Assembly: GCA_030522415.1 (NCBI GenBank)
Contig: CM060107.1
Coordinates: 7,029,347 to 7,093,346 of the forward strand
DNA length: 64,000 nucleotides
Origin: Channallabes apus
Taxonomy: Eukaryota; Chordata; Actinopteri; Siluriformes; Clariidae
Reading direction: 5' to 3'
Under the pieces are notes generated by a model. The model was not told the origin of the DNA, made no database searches, and worked only from the letters and a program-made list of their open reading frames with translations. The translations under genes were made by a program, and so were the position numbers. Every line of letters begins with the position of its first letter. The first letter of the stretch is position 1. Shown here piece after piece: positions 54,917 to 64,000 of this stretch.

Positions 54917-56392
54917 CAGTGGTGTTCAAAATAATAGCAGTATGTTGAAAAAAGTGAGTAAAGCCCCATGTCCATATAATAACTTTTAATTTAAATCACA
55001 TAAACACATTGGACACCCTGAACATTCTATTCTGAATCACAACATGAAGGAAAATGTGCTAAATGTATTATTAGTTTAATATAAGTGAAGAAAAACAAAT
55101 ATTAGTCTGTTCAAAAAAATTATTCTGTTAAAAACAGGGTGTCAAACAAGTTCCCCTTATTTAAGGATAAATGCAGAAAAGCTTGTCCTGTGCATGTCTC
55201 TCTGAAAATCAGAGTAAAATGGGTCGTCCAGACATGGTTCAGAAGAACAGCGTACTTTGATTCAAAAGTTGATTAGAGATGGAAAAACATACAAAGAAGT
55301 GCAGAAAATAATCGGCTGCTCTGATAAAATATACCAAATAATTTTAAGCTTTAAAATGGAGACCAAAACCAGAAAGACGTGAAAGAAAACGGGAAACTAC
55401 CATTCGAATGGATCGAAGAATAACAAAATTGACTCAAAGAACATCTAAAGTTACCTGTTAGTGCTGTTACTATTAGAAGACGGCTATGTGAAGTCAAGCT
55501 ATCAGCAAGAAGCCACCGCAAAGTCCCATTGTTGGAAAAAAGACATGTGCTGAAGAGGTTACAGTTCGCCAAAGAACACACTGACTGGCCTAAAGAGAAA
55601 TGGTGAAATATTTTGTGGACTGATTAAAGCAAGATTGTTATTTTTGGGTCTTGAGGCCACAGACAATTTGTCAGGCCCCCAAACACTGAATTCAAGCCAC
55701 AGTACACTGTGAAGACGGTGAAGCATGGAGGCACAAGCATCATGATATGGGGATGTAGCTTCTCGTACTGTGGTGTTGGGGCTATTTATCACATTTTAGG
55801 GATCATGGATCAGTTTGAGTTCATCAGAATACTTAAAGAGGTCATGTTGCCTCATGCCGAAGAGGAAATGCCCTTGAAATGGATGTTTCAACAAGATAAC
55901 GCAGTTCACCAGTAAGCTGAGCAGCATCTTGGTTCCAGACCAACAAGATTAACGTTATGGAGCGTCCAGCCCAATCCCCAGACCTTAATCCAATAGAAAA
56001 CTGAGGCAAAACCAAGAAATGCAGAGGAAATGTGGCGTGTAGTACAATTGTACAGATGTGAAGCAGTTCTCAGAAACCTGGTTATACAACTACATATTAG
56101 TTCAGAGATGCACAAGAAAGATTAAACTTTAAGCATTTTTGTTTAAACCGTAAATTCATCACTTTATAAAGATGAGTGATGACGCTGCTATTTTTTTGAA
56201 CAGACTAAATTTGTTTTTCTTCACTTATATTAAACTAATAATACATTTAGCACATTTTCCTTCATGTTGTGAGTCAGAATAGAATGTGCAGGGGGTCCAA
56301 TGCGTTTATGTGATTTAAATTAAAAGTTATTATATGGATATGGAGCTTTACTCACTTTTTTCAACACACTGATATAATTTTGAACACAAATG
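54917..56392 (+). mobile_element. Tc1-like transposon with long inverted repeats
   Basis: Left end CAGTGGTGTTCAAAATAATA after TA, right end complementary (TTTTGAACACAAATG before TA at 56393). The arms match over about 210 bp (54917-55130 with 56190-56392), including TTTAATTTAAATCACATAAA and AAATGTGCTAAATGTATTATT. 1476 bp in total. Confidence 0.88.
55220..56130 (+). pseudogene. Tc1-like transposase, inactivated
   Basis: From the ATG near 55219 (MGRP-type start) fragments of a DD34E transposase can be followed across frames: helix-turn-helix remains, [18 protein letters not shown] (about 55530), the first catalytic Asp region (LWTD near 55614, next codon a stop), KHGGTSIMIWGCSFSYCGVG (about 55721-55780), MFQQDNAVH with the second Asp (about 55883-55912) and a PNLNPIEN-like box near 55975. 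At least three frameshifts or stops disable it. Confidence 0.8.
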
Positions 56393-56393
56393 T

Positions 56394-56751
56394 AACTAAG
56401 TTAGATTGAGCTAAAAAAAAAAAAAAACGAGGCGAGGATCCATATCCCTTTATATGGTACTTAGGGTACTTTATAAAGAGTACATAGTACTTTAACTACA
56501 AGAGGTACTATCAGTGATCGAATTGTGAAAAGGGGAATGGTGTGGACAAGGGGATGAAGACGACAATAACGAACCATACAAAATGATTGGGAAATATGTC
56601 AAATTTTTTAGAACAGTTTTATTAACAAAATATAGGCAGAATTAAATCAAAACATAAAAACAAAACACATGCATTTAAACCGTAGTACAGGATAAAGCAG
56701 TACAGAAGATGAGTGAGTGAGTATTTTGGTTTGGTATTACTATGCACCAGA

Positions 56752-56783
<32 letters not shown>

Positions 56784-57918
56784 TACGCACACACTCAAAT
56801 CATGAAATTACTATTATGGTATTTATAAATCAATTTTTGTCCCGTTTGTACCCAAGCATGTAGGTGAAGCCACAAAGTCTAATGAAAAACAAAACAAAAC
56901 CCATCTTTAAACTGAGAATGAAATTACACAAATTGGGTAAAGAACGCATCGTTTTGAATCATTGGAGCTGTCAGTCATTTCGGAAATGCCAGTATTAAAC
57001 TGAATCCTTAGTTTTCATCGCGTCTCCGCTGAGAGGATTTGTGCGTATGTATCATACCTTCAGTTCTCTTATTTTTGTAATATGTCAAAAGCTGCGCTTA
57101 AACTGTTGTCTTGGCCATTTTTGAAAAAGCGCGAAAAGAAAAAAGATGCAAACTTGTGTGAGCTTGTGAGCAGCGTGTTACAATTTTTAATTCTGACTGA
57201 CTAATTAGTTTAAGTTAGTATTATTATTAGTTCGAAAATAATTATACGTAGAGAGTTTTAATATTTCATGTTCATGAAAAATATTATATAATACACCGCA
57301 TTATTAATCTAAAGTGGAGGTTAGGGGATGGTGGTTTTACAGATGGGATGGTTTTTGTAATTTCGCGCTTTCCCTATGCTTGGTGGGTTTCCTCTCACAG
57401 CTAATTGGCGTTTCCAAGTTGCCCATAATTATTATTATTTTTTTACTAAAAAATATTTGGCACTTCCATCTAGTAGTACTTGGTCATTAAGATTCAATCT
57501 TAGATATCAGTCTCTAAAATAATTGGGGTGGAATTGTGTTGGTCATACAGTGCCAGAAATAAGAAATTGACAGACTGTGTCATTAAGGCTGCTTCCTACC
57601 AGCACCACAAGAGCACCCCCTCCCCCCTCAATTTAGCACCCCCTCCTAATTTAAAGTCTGATTACATCTTTATATGACACTTCAAAATAATTTATTATAA
57701 TATTGAGTATACTGTAAAAAACTACCTATACAGTAGATGTGAGGTAACAATTTGCACTCAGTTTGTTTGGGTACATTTCACCCCATGTTTTTCATAAAAA
57801 GTACCTAAAAAAATTAGCTATAACATGCCAATTGAAATTAGGTAAAATCTACTCATTGCATCACATAATGAATTACTTATTAAAACTACTCAATTTGACA
57901 CACTTTATTTTCCAGGAG
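56394..57918. other. Spacer with (CA)n and a SINE scrap
   Basis: (CA)n at 56757-56783. TGGGTTTCCTCTCACAGCTAATTGGCG near 57385-57411 is a short plus-strand SINE middle fragment. Otherwise nothing recognised. Confidence 0.5.
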
Positions 57919-59035
57919 CAGAGGTGGGTAGTAACGAGTTACATTTACATAAGTAACCTTTTGGGGAAAAAAAATACTTCTACGTAGTACCATACTTTTT
58001 ACTTCAGTAGATAGGCGAAGAAGAAACGCTACTCTTACTCCACTACATTCGGCTAAACTCAACTCGTTAACATTTATTCTACACATTAGATATTCTTTAT
58101 TTCTGACAGAAAAATGCATCCGGTGGACCTACCACATGACTGTGTTTCATTAATCAGATGTAGCAACAATAATCGCATGTAGTCACATAACCACACACAA
58201 ACTGACTGCATAGCGGAAAAAAAAATCTTCAGCCGTGGTAGACAGAAAATGGAAGGATAAAATAAGCAGAGGCATCTGTTTCCAATGATACAACAGAAGA
58301 GGCTGAACATCGCTGGCCTCATATACAGTAAAGCAAATGTTTTGCTTACACGAAGTGCAAAAAAACAGCTTCATACTGCAGTGTCTTCTGCCAGAACAGA
58401 CAGATACTTCAGCATATAAAAACTCGACTTCTAACCTGAGGAAACATGTAGCCGTTAGTTTAGCTCTTTTATTTAATGTTACAATATTAACAAATATAAT
58501 TAGCAAATAAACTAGAGACTAAAAATTATAACTTTCTTAAACTGTGTCCAGCAGAACAAATGTATGTTAAAGTGAGACCTCTTGTACATGTTCTAATGTT
58601 ATCTGCTGAGCCATTTGGAGGGCAACTAAATATACAGTATATCCTACACTCTAAATAGTTTACACTGTTCAAACATACACATGTTAGCTACAGTAGGTAT
58701 TTATTTCAAAAGCTTTATGTTGTGAAAAAAAAGTGAGACTGGGAAATTTGTTTCTTAATTTGCTATTTTGTAAATATATTTATTTTTATTCATTTATCTT
58801 ATTTTATTAGTTGGAAGTGTCAGGAACTTTAGATTATTTTATAATTTTGTCTGGCTGCTTACATTATTTCTGAAAGAAAAAAAAAACGGACATCACAATG
58901 TTAGTACTTGAGTTGTCATTTCACCAAATACTATTTTACTCTTACTTGAGTAATATTTTGGATGACTACTTTTTACTTCCACTTATGTAATATTATTATG
59001 AAGTACAGCTACTCTTACTTGAGTACAATTTGATG
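57919..59035 (+). mobile_element. hAT-like non-autonomous element (GAGGTGGGTAGTAAC terminus)
   Basis: The left end CAGAGGTGGGTAGTAACG is followed by TTACATTTACATAAGTAACC. The right part (about 58930-59035) carries inverted motifs such as TTACTTGAGTAATATT and CTTACTTGAGTACAATTT. The expected CTACCCACCTCTG end is missing, so the right boundary is approximate. No transposase. Related scraps lie at 50385-50437 and near 54700-54730. Confidence 0.55.
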
Positions 59036-60290
59036 TGACTTGGCTTGGTTCACAAATACATGATAATAAAGATAAAAATCTTATCAGCTTAAATAATTGA
59101 TATGAATGAAACAACAACTAGAAGACTAAGACTTCTGAAATGGACAAGAGAGAATCCTTATTTTCCTGTAAAATAGTAATGATAATGTAAAACATTCTTG
59201 TAAAATGTTTATGAGAGCAGTAGGCTCATTCTGTCCTTGACGATACATCAGTACATTCTTATCCTTATTGCAATGCATCCCTATGGACAAAAAAAATCCA
59301 CTACCTCGTTAATATGCTTCTCTAACAGTCATAGTTTCATGTCGAATGTCTTAGCATTTCATTTCATTACCGCATGCCGGGGTTGAAATGGAAATCTCAG
59401 ACATGAAGGAAACCATATGAAATCCTCAAACGCTTGAAAAATAACCTCTTGATATCTGAAGAAGTGTTAGCCACCCTGCTGTCTGAGACTCGTCTACTTC
59501 AGGATTACTTCCACACCCTGAATAAAAGCCACACTGGCATCATCTCCATTTCTGAGAGATGCCATGGAGGAAACAATATGAGTACTTTGATCAGAAGGGT
59601 TTTTACTGATAAGTCACTATTAAATTAAGGTCTAGCAGGTGTGAGGGTATATCATCTTAGAGATTAGTGCAAATACTTGTTAATCACTCTGAAAGAACAA
59701 ATAAAAAGACAAACAAACAATCTAATAAAATCAGTCTGTCATGTTTACATGAATCAGGAGGTACATTCTTAGAAATATAAAGCATACACAGATATGATAG
59801 TTTTCAGAAACATTTAAAGGCAACGATGTTCTCATGTAAAAATCACTTTTTAGTCATGTTTATACACTCAGATGGGTCTCCAGTGTGGGCGTACAAACAA
59901 AAATAGTCTTGTCGTTTTTCCATTTTGTATTGAAACTCACCAGTTAGATTTTCCCCCTATTGTGACCTCATATAAAAAGATTTCCTTCCTGCTTTGATGT
60001 TCTGCTTACATTTACATAAAGACTAAAACAGCATTTTTGGAAGAGGAGTGACACAGAGTTTGAGGTATGAAGAAATTAATTATTTTAGAGGTACTTCAGC
60101 TGGAGCATTAACACGCACACTTTGAGGGAGCTCTGTGACAGGTGTTGACTCATTTGGGAGAACTGGATGCAAGTGCAGTTTAGGCAGTGTGTAATGAAGA
60201 GGCAAGCAGACCAATCTAAACCAGTGTTCAAATCCTGTGGTCTGGCAAATAGGCTCAGGCAGGGGAATTTGGCTCCTCTCAACAGACGGG
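59036..60290. other. Spacer, nothing recognised
   Basis: A plus-strand frame at 59434-59628 has no recognisable motif. No repeats identified. Confidence 0.3.
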
Positions 60291-60640
60291 ATGCATGGCT
60301 ATGACACGGACTTGACTATCAAACTATTGGGTCAATACTTCCTCCGTACGAGGACACTGAGAAGCTGCTTTTTTCCGAGCTCCACCATACTGACCAACTT
60401 TTAAACTTTTTCGTCCCCTTACGAAGAGTGTACATAAAACGGATAAGTATCTTATAATATATTTACTCGAAACGCGTGTTATATCGTTAAGTTTTAATTG
60501 TTTTGCAGCACACCGCTTTTAGCCGGCATTAGCATCGCTAATTAGCATTAGCATCGCTAGCCCGGCTATCACGTTTGTTTGTTTGTTTGTAAAGTTTGTT
60601 TTCGCTTCCTCACACCGATTATTTTCCGTGTTTAGACACC

Positions 60641-61558
60641 ATGTCGGTTGTGATTCTGCCTCTGAGTGCAGGTGAGGAGACATTGGAGCTGCACTCGGTG
60701 GATTTGGAGGTGGAGGCCGTGGAGAAGCTGATCCGTGAGCTACAGGTGAAGCTGGTCCGGTTACAGCAGCGGAAAGCCACGCTGGAATCGACGCGGACCG
60801 ACACTCACCTGTCCCAGGTAAATTCTCGGCGTGAGAATTCTCCTACAACCTCAACCCCGCGTGCTTCTCTGCCCAGGTCCAACACACCAAGGACGCATCC
60901 CGCCCAGTGTTCCTACACCCCGGCGCCGGGACATCATGGACCCTGGATACAGCAGCAGCGGAAGAAGCACGCCAAGCCCCGGGCGAGGACCTCTCCACCA
61001 CCACCACCCGTCTTCGACATCTCGACCCAAAACCGCTTCGCTCCTCTCCGCGAGATGGAACACGACGTCCTGGTCATCGGAGACTCCATCGTTCGTCACG
61101 TGCGCGCTACCACAGCTAAAGGTAAGGTGCACACACGCTGTTTACCTGGTGCACGTGTTCTTGATGTTGCTGCACAGGTGGCTGCTGCCCTGAGGAGGAA
61201 CATTGGAGCTGTGGTTCTTCATGCCGGCACGAACGACACCAGGCTGAGGCAGACGGAGATCCTAAAGAAGGACTTCAGGAGCCTGGTCGAGAAGGTCCGC
61301 AGCACATCACCCACGACAAGGATCATCGTATCTGGACCGCTTCCCACATTTCAGCGAGGAATCGAGAAGTTCAGTAGATTATTTGCCTTTAATGAATGGT
61401 TACAATCTTGGTGTCAACAACAGAAATTACGCTTTGTTGATAACTGGAATGTTTTCTGGGAGCGTCCTAGGCTCTATCACACCGATGGCCTACACCCTAG
61501 CAGAGCTGGAGCAGCGGTCCTCTCTGACAACATCTCCAGAACACTACGAACCATCTGA
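60641..61558 (+). CDS. LINE ORF1: SGNH esterase-like protein
   Basis: 305 residues from the ATG at 60641, which has a good initiation context (CACCATGT). Residues about 18-50 form a leucine-spaced coiled coil (VEKLIRELQVKLVRLQQRK). A Pro/Arg-rich linker follows. The C-terminal half is an SGNH-hydrolase-type domain with VIGDSIVRH (nucleophile S149), HAGTNDTRL (G196, N198, D199) and DGLHPS (D282, H284). In CR1/L2 LINEs this protein is an accessory factor that forms oligomers and is thought to bind RNA or lipids. All triad residues are kept. A decayed relative lies at 28260-29025. The ORF stops 97 bases before the first clear ORF2 residues. Confidence 0.88.
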   Translation: MSVVILPLSAGEETLELHSVDLEVEAVEKLIRELQVKLVRLQQRKATLESTRTDTHLSQVNSRRENSPTTSTPRASLPRSNTPRTHPAQCSYTPAPGHHGPWIQQQRKKHAKPRARTSPPPPPVFDISTQNRFAPLREMEHDVLVIGDSIVRHVRATTAKGKVHTRCLPGARVLDVAAQVAAALRRNIGAVVLHAGTNDTRLRQTEILKKDFRSLVEKVRSTSPTTRIIVSGPLPTFQRGIEKFSRLFAFNEWLQSWCQQQKLRFVDNWNVFWERPRLYHTDGLHPSRAGAAVLSDNISRTLRTI

Positions 61559-61627
61559 CTGGCGGTAAGTCATACTGTAGATTCCAAACATATTAGACAC
61601 ATCACAACTCACCGTAGTGATAGACGA

Positions 61628-62227
61628 ACACACATAGCTTGTCCTATAGAAACTGTGTCTGTTCCCCGAATACTGAGAAAAAAGAATAAATTTGTTAAAT
61701 TTGCCCGAAACAATCTGATAACCATAAAACCAGAAAAAGGCAAAATAAGTAGTCAAAATCCACCTCTAAAGTTTGGACTACTCAACATTAGATCCCTTGC
61801 GCCTAAAGCACTTATTGTTAATGAAATTATCTCAGATTATTGCCTTAACGCACTCTGTCTCACTGAAACCTGGCTCAGACCAAAATATTCATTTGGTTTA
61901 AATGAGTCTACTCCGTCAGGATATTTCTATAAGCACGAGCCCCGTCTAATTGGTCGCGGTGGTGGTGTCGCCACTATCTACAATGATGTACTCACTGTTA
62001 CCCAGAAAATAAGGCCCAGGTTTAATTCATTTGAAGTGCTTATCATTAATGTTGCACTAAATGAAATACGTAATAAACCCTTGCAATATTTTACCCTGGC
62101 CACCGTGTACAGACCGTGTACAGGGCCATATGGCGATTTTCTTAAAGAATTTGGACATCTGCTATCAGACCTATTGGTTAACTCTGACAAAGTATTGATA
62201 GTAGGAGACTTTAACATTCATGTAGAT
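61628..62227 (+). CDS. LINE ORF2, endonuclease N-terminal part (interrupted by hAT)
   Basis: After an in-frame TAG the frame is open from about 61628 through [31 protein letters not shown] (catalytic Glu), GRGGGVATIY and GDFNIHVD to the hAT junction at 62227. No ATG occurs in this frame before the endonuclease core, so ORF2 must be started by another route such as termination-reinitiation, a non-AUG codon or read-through. The same family's old copy (30080-30483) cannot settle this. Confidence 0.8.
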
Positions 62228-62839
62228 CAGTGGTTCTCAAAGTGTGGGGCGCGCCCCACTAGTGGGGAATACAGACATGACAGGTGGGGCGCAATGAACC
62301 GGAGGAAATTAGTGGAAAATAACAGGAAAGTACCTATTCTAATTCATGCTTTTCTTTATTGATAATGAAGAGCGTACGCTCAAAACTAAACAATCACACA
62401 CAAATAAATGGATCATTAATACAAGTAAATTTAAAATAACATCAGTTGTGGGCCGGGAGAAAAAGTGGAACCATAGTGGAACAATAACGGTTTAACGTCG
62501 GACAAACTTGAGCTGCTGCTCGAATCACAAACCTGCGCGAGCCACTGGGCAGCGCTGCGCGACTCTGACAGAAATAAACCGCGCCGACCATCAAAATACA
62601 TTTTCCCCCGCTGGGATGCGCACGTACAAACCAGGCATGGCAAGGCGGAAACAATATTAAACAGTCCTGACATTTTAAATTGTTTTTAAATAAAAACATA
62701 GTGGGTCGCGCAGGTTTGTGATTCGAGCGGCGCTGCGCAAATAAACCAGATCATCACTGCGCTATCCAGATAGTCGAGCAGATATTTGGTTCAATCGGGT
62801 GCCGCGGTTTCGTCTCACTTTTGATGTGTTTGGCTTCAC

Positions 62840-63293
62840 ATACACTTCGACAATGGAATACAGCAGCAGTGAGTTTGCTTACATGTGACAAAACAAACAA
62901 TGAGGAGATTGTAAAGAAAAAAGCTGCATCGTCTGTGGTGTGGAATTGGTTCGGGTATAAGAAAAGTGATACGAATGAGATGAACGTGATTTGGAAGGTA
63001 CACAAGTGCACTGTTTAACAAGTGGTGGAAACACGTCAAACCTTTTCTATCATCTGAAATTCAAACGTCCAAACGAATATGGCCAAAGTAAAAAAATGCA
63101 GCAAACCTCAGCAATTCACAGTTTAAATTAAATTACATTTTTAAAAAAAATTATGTAAAACAGTTTCCTTGTGTTTTCATTTTTATTTATGCATTTTCAG
63201 ATACAAATTGCTATATTGTGATATATATCGTTATTGAGTTAGAAAATTGCTTCTACTGTGATAGAAGATTTTGGTTATATCGCCCACCACTAA
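62840..63293 (+). pseudogene. Nested fragment of a second hAT element with a broken BED finger
   Basis: Reads NNEEIVKKKAASSVVWNWFGY, then after a stop LTSGGNTSNLFYHLKFKRPN and EYGQS: a ZBED1-like BED domain. The Cys pair expected after NVI is replaced (NVIWKVHKC) and the second His box is altered, so zinc binding is lost. The 3' end TATATCGCCCACCACTA (63277-63293) resembles the terminus of hAT elements with a GGGCGATAT end; a matching left end was not found. Confidence 0.65.
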
Positions 63294-63615
63294 TGAAGGC
63301 TATCTTGAGCTTGGATTCATGGTGGTGATGGTGGGGGCAGAGGAGAGGCTCGTGTGTGTTTTGTGTCTTAAACTGCTGGCAGCAGACCGCATGAGACCCA
63401 ACAAATTAGGAAGACACTTAGAGACAACACACTCCAGTCACGTTAATAAACCTCTGGATGTCTTTGAAAGAAAGCTGGCAGAATACAGACAGCAGGATAA
63501 TCGCATGGTAACATCTGAATCAGTGGACAGCAAAGCACAAATGGCTTCATTCAAAGTTGCATACAGAATTGGCCAGTGCAAAAAAAACTACAAACGATTG
63601 CTGAGCAGCAAATAA
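63294..63615 (+). pseudogene. hAT (Charlie-like) transposase, BED-finger N-terminus only
   Basis: Reads GYLELGFMVV, CVLCLKLLAADRMRPNKLGR with a C-x2-C pair, and HLETTH completing a C2H2 BED finger, then KPLDVFERKLAEY, before a stop at 63613-63615. This wording matches the N-terminus of Charlie-type transposases and their ZBED5/SCAND3-like relatives. The catalytic and dimerisation domains are absent. It lies inside the element whose ends and duplication are given above. Confidence 0.75.
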
Positions 63616-63830
63616 ACATGGGGTCAATTATGCAAAGATAAGTGACAATGTGAGCCTTGTAACAATTGCACGTGTATTTTATCTTTTTTTAACTTGGTGG
63701 TGTTTGATCGTATTGGTTTAGGAATTGATATTTCAATAAACAGTAAACTTGGCCGACTTCGACAAGTGGGGCTTGAAAATTCGCTCAACCCCTTAAGTGG
63801 GGAATGACAGAAAAAGTTTGAGAACCACTG

Positions 63831-64000
63831 ATGTAGATGATGCTAACAACGCTTTAGCACTCACATTTATGGATTTACTAAATTCCTTTGGGGTTAAGCA
63901 AAATATAATTGGAGCAACTCACCGCTTTAATCATACGCTAGATTTAATTATATCCCATGGTATAGATGTCTCTAATATAGAGATCATACCTCAAAGTGAT
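63831..64000 (+). CDS. LINE ORF2 endonuclease, continuation (partial, runs off the right edge)
   Basis: Following the duplicated target site the frame is open for at least 56 codons with FMDLLNSFGVKQNIIGATHR and HTLDLIISHG, the region between the GDFN and SDH boxes of the endonuclease. It joins the pre-insertion frame without a shift. Confidence 0.8.

Larger units (their letters stand above)
62228..63830 (+). mobile_element. hAT (Charlie-like) DNA transposon, internally deleted, with 8-bp target-site duplication
   Basis: Ends CAGTGGTTCTCAAA and TTTGAGAACCACTG are perfect inverted repeats of 14 bases. The flanks ATGTAGAT (62220-62227 and 63831-63838) are a perfect 8-bp duplication, the hAT hallmark. 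1603 bp, too short for a full transposase. It carries one BED finger piece of its own and, inside, a fragment of a different hAT family. Confidence 0.9.
60300..64000 (+). mobile_element. Esterase-type CR1/L2 LINE, 5' half, interrupted by hAT and cut by window edge
   Basis: Leader (about 60300-60640) with nested repeats of ATTAGCATCGCTA-type words, ORF1 at 60641-61558, ORF2 starting near 61630. The hAT element at 62228-63830 splits ORF2 within the endonuclease; the coding sequence resumes directly after the duplicated target site and stays open to the window edge. Apart from this insertion no stop is seen, so the LINE was probably young when hit. The exact 5' end is not defined. Confidence 0.8.

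Overview
This window looks like non-coding, repeat-dense chromosomal DNA of a bony fish. The evidence is its teleost-type transposon load: L2/CR1 LINEs with an esterase ORF1, an RTE LINE, a DIRS tyrosine-recombinase retrotransposon, a sushi-like chromodomain Gypsy element, Tc1/mariner and hAT relics, and tRNA-derived SINEs. AT-rich spacer and long microsatellites fill the rest. The species cannot be fixed from sequence alone. No complete host gene was found; only two short exon-like remnants (about 3.78-4.26 kb and 52.76-52.96 kb, both minus strand) might be host-derived. Several spacer blocks rich in homeodomain-type cores (TAATTA, ATTAGC) resemble conserved non-coding elements of a developmental gene desert, which is an inference only.

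Layout. 0-2.6 kb: 5' two thirds of an intact L2-type LINE on the minus strand, running off the left edge. 2.6-9.4 kb: AT-rich spacer, SINE relics, an A-run/(TA)n block and a possible 2.2 kb inverted-repeat element. 9.37-14.29 kb: decayed DIRS element with inverted terminal repeats, internal complementary region and a tandemly amplified recombinase segment. 14.3-18.1 kb: spacer and SINEs. 18.1-22.5 kb: two elements with GGGCCCGGTTT termini, with an LTR-like element carrying a repetitive gag-like ORF between them. 22.5-25.3 kb: two Tc1 relics. 25.3-28.2 kb: spacer, candidate regulatory block, LINE tail. 28.2-36.4 kb: an old esterase-type CR1/L2 LINE split by a CACTA-like element, an RTE LINE and a solo LTR, each with a target-site duplication. 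38.2-39.6 kb: two LINE relics, one inside the other. 40.1-41.4 kb: candidate conserved non-coding blocks. 41.66-47.30 kb: complete, very young Gypsy chromovirus-type retrotransposon (minus strand). 47.3-54.6 kb: SINEs, a mariner relic, a HECT-like fragment, a LINE 3' end. 54.9-56.4 kb: Tc1 element with about 210 bp inverted repeats. 57.9-59.0 kb: hAT-like non-autonomous element. 60.3-64 kb: 5' half of an esterase-type L2/CR1 LINE, interrupted in ORF2 by a 1.6 kb hAT element and running off the right edge.

The best-supported mechanistic story is the Gypsy element. Its two 683 bp LTRs differ at one visible position, it is flanked by a 5 bp duplication (CCTAG), and gag and pol are both open. Pol lies in the -1 frame behind a run of seven C that touches the gag stop codon. 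Its primer-binding site matches no obvious tRNA but is an 11-base perfect complement of the LTR sequence starting about 32 bp downstream of the LTR TATA box. That is the arrangement expected for Tf1/sushi-type self-priming of reverse transcription.
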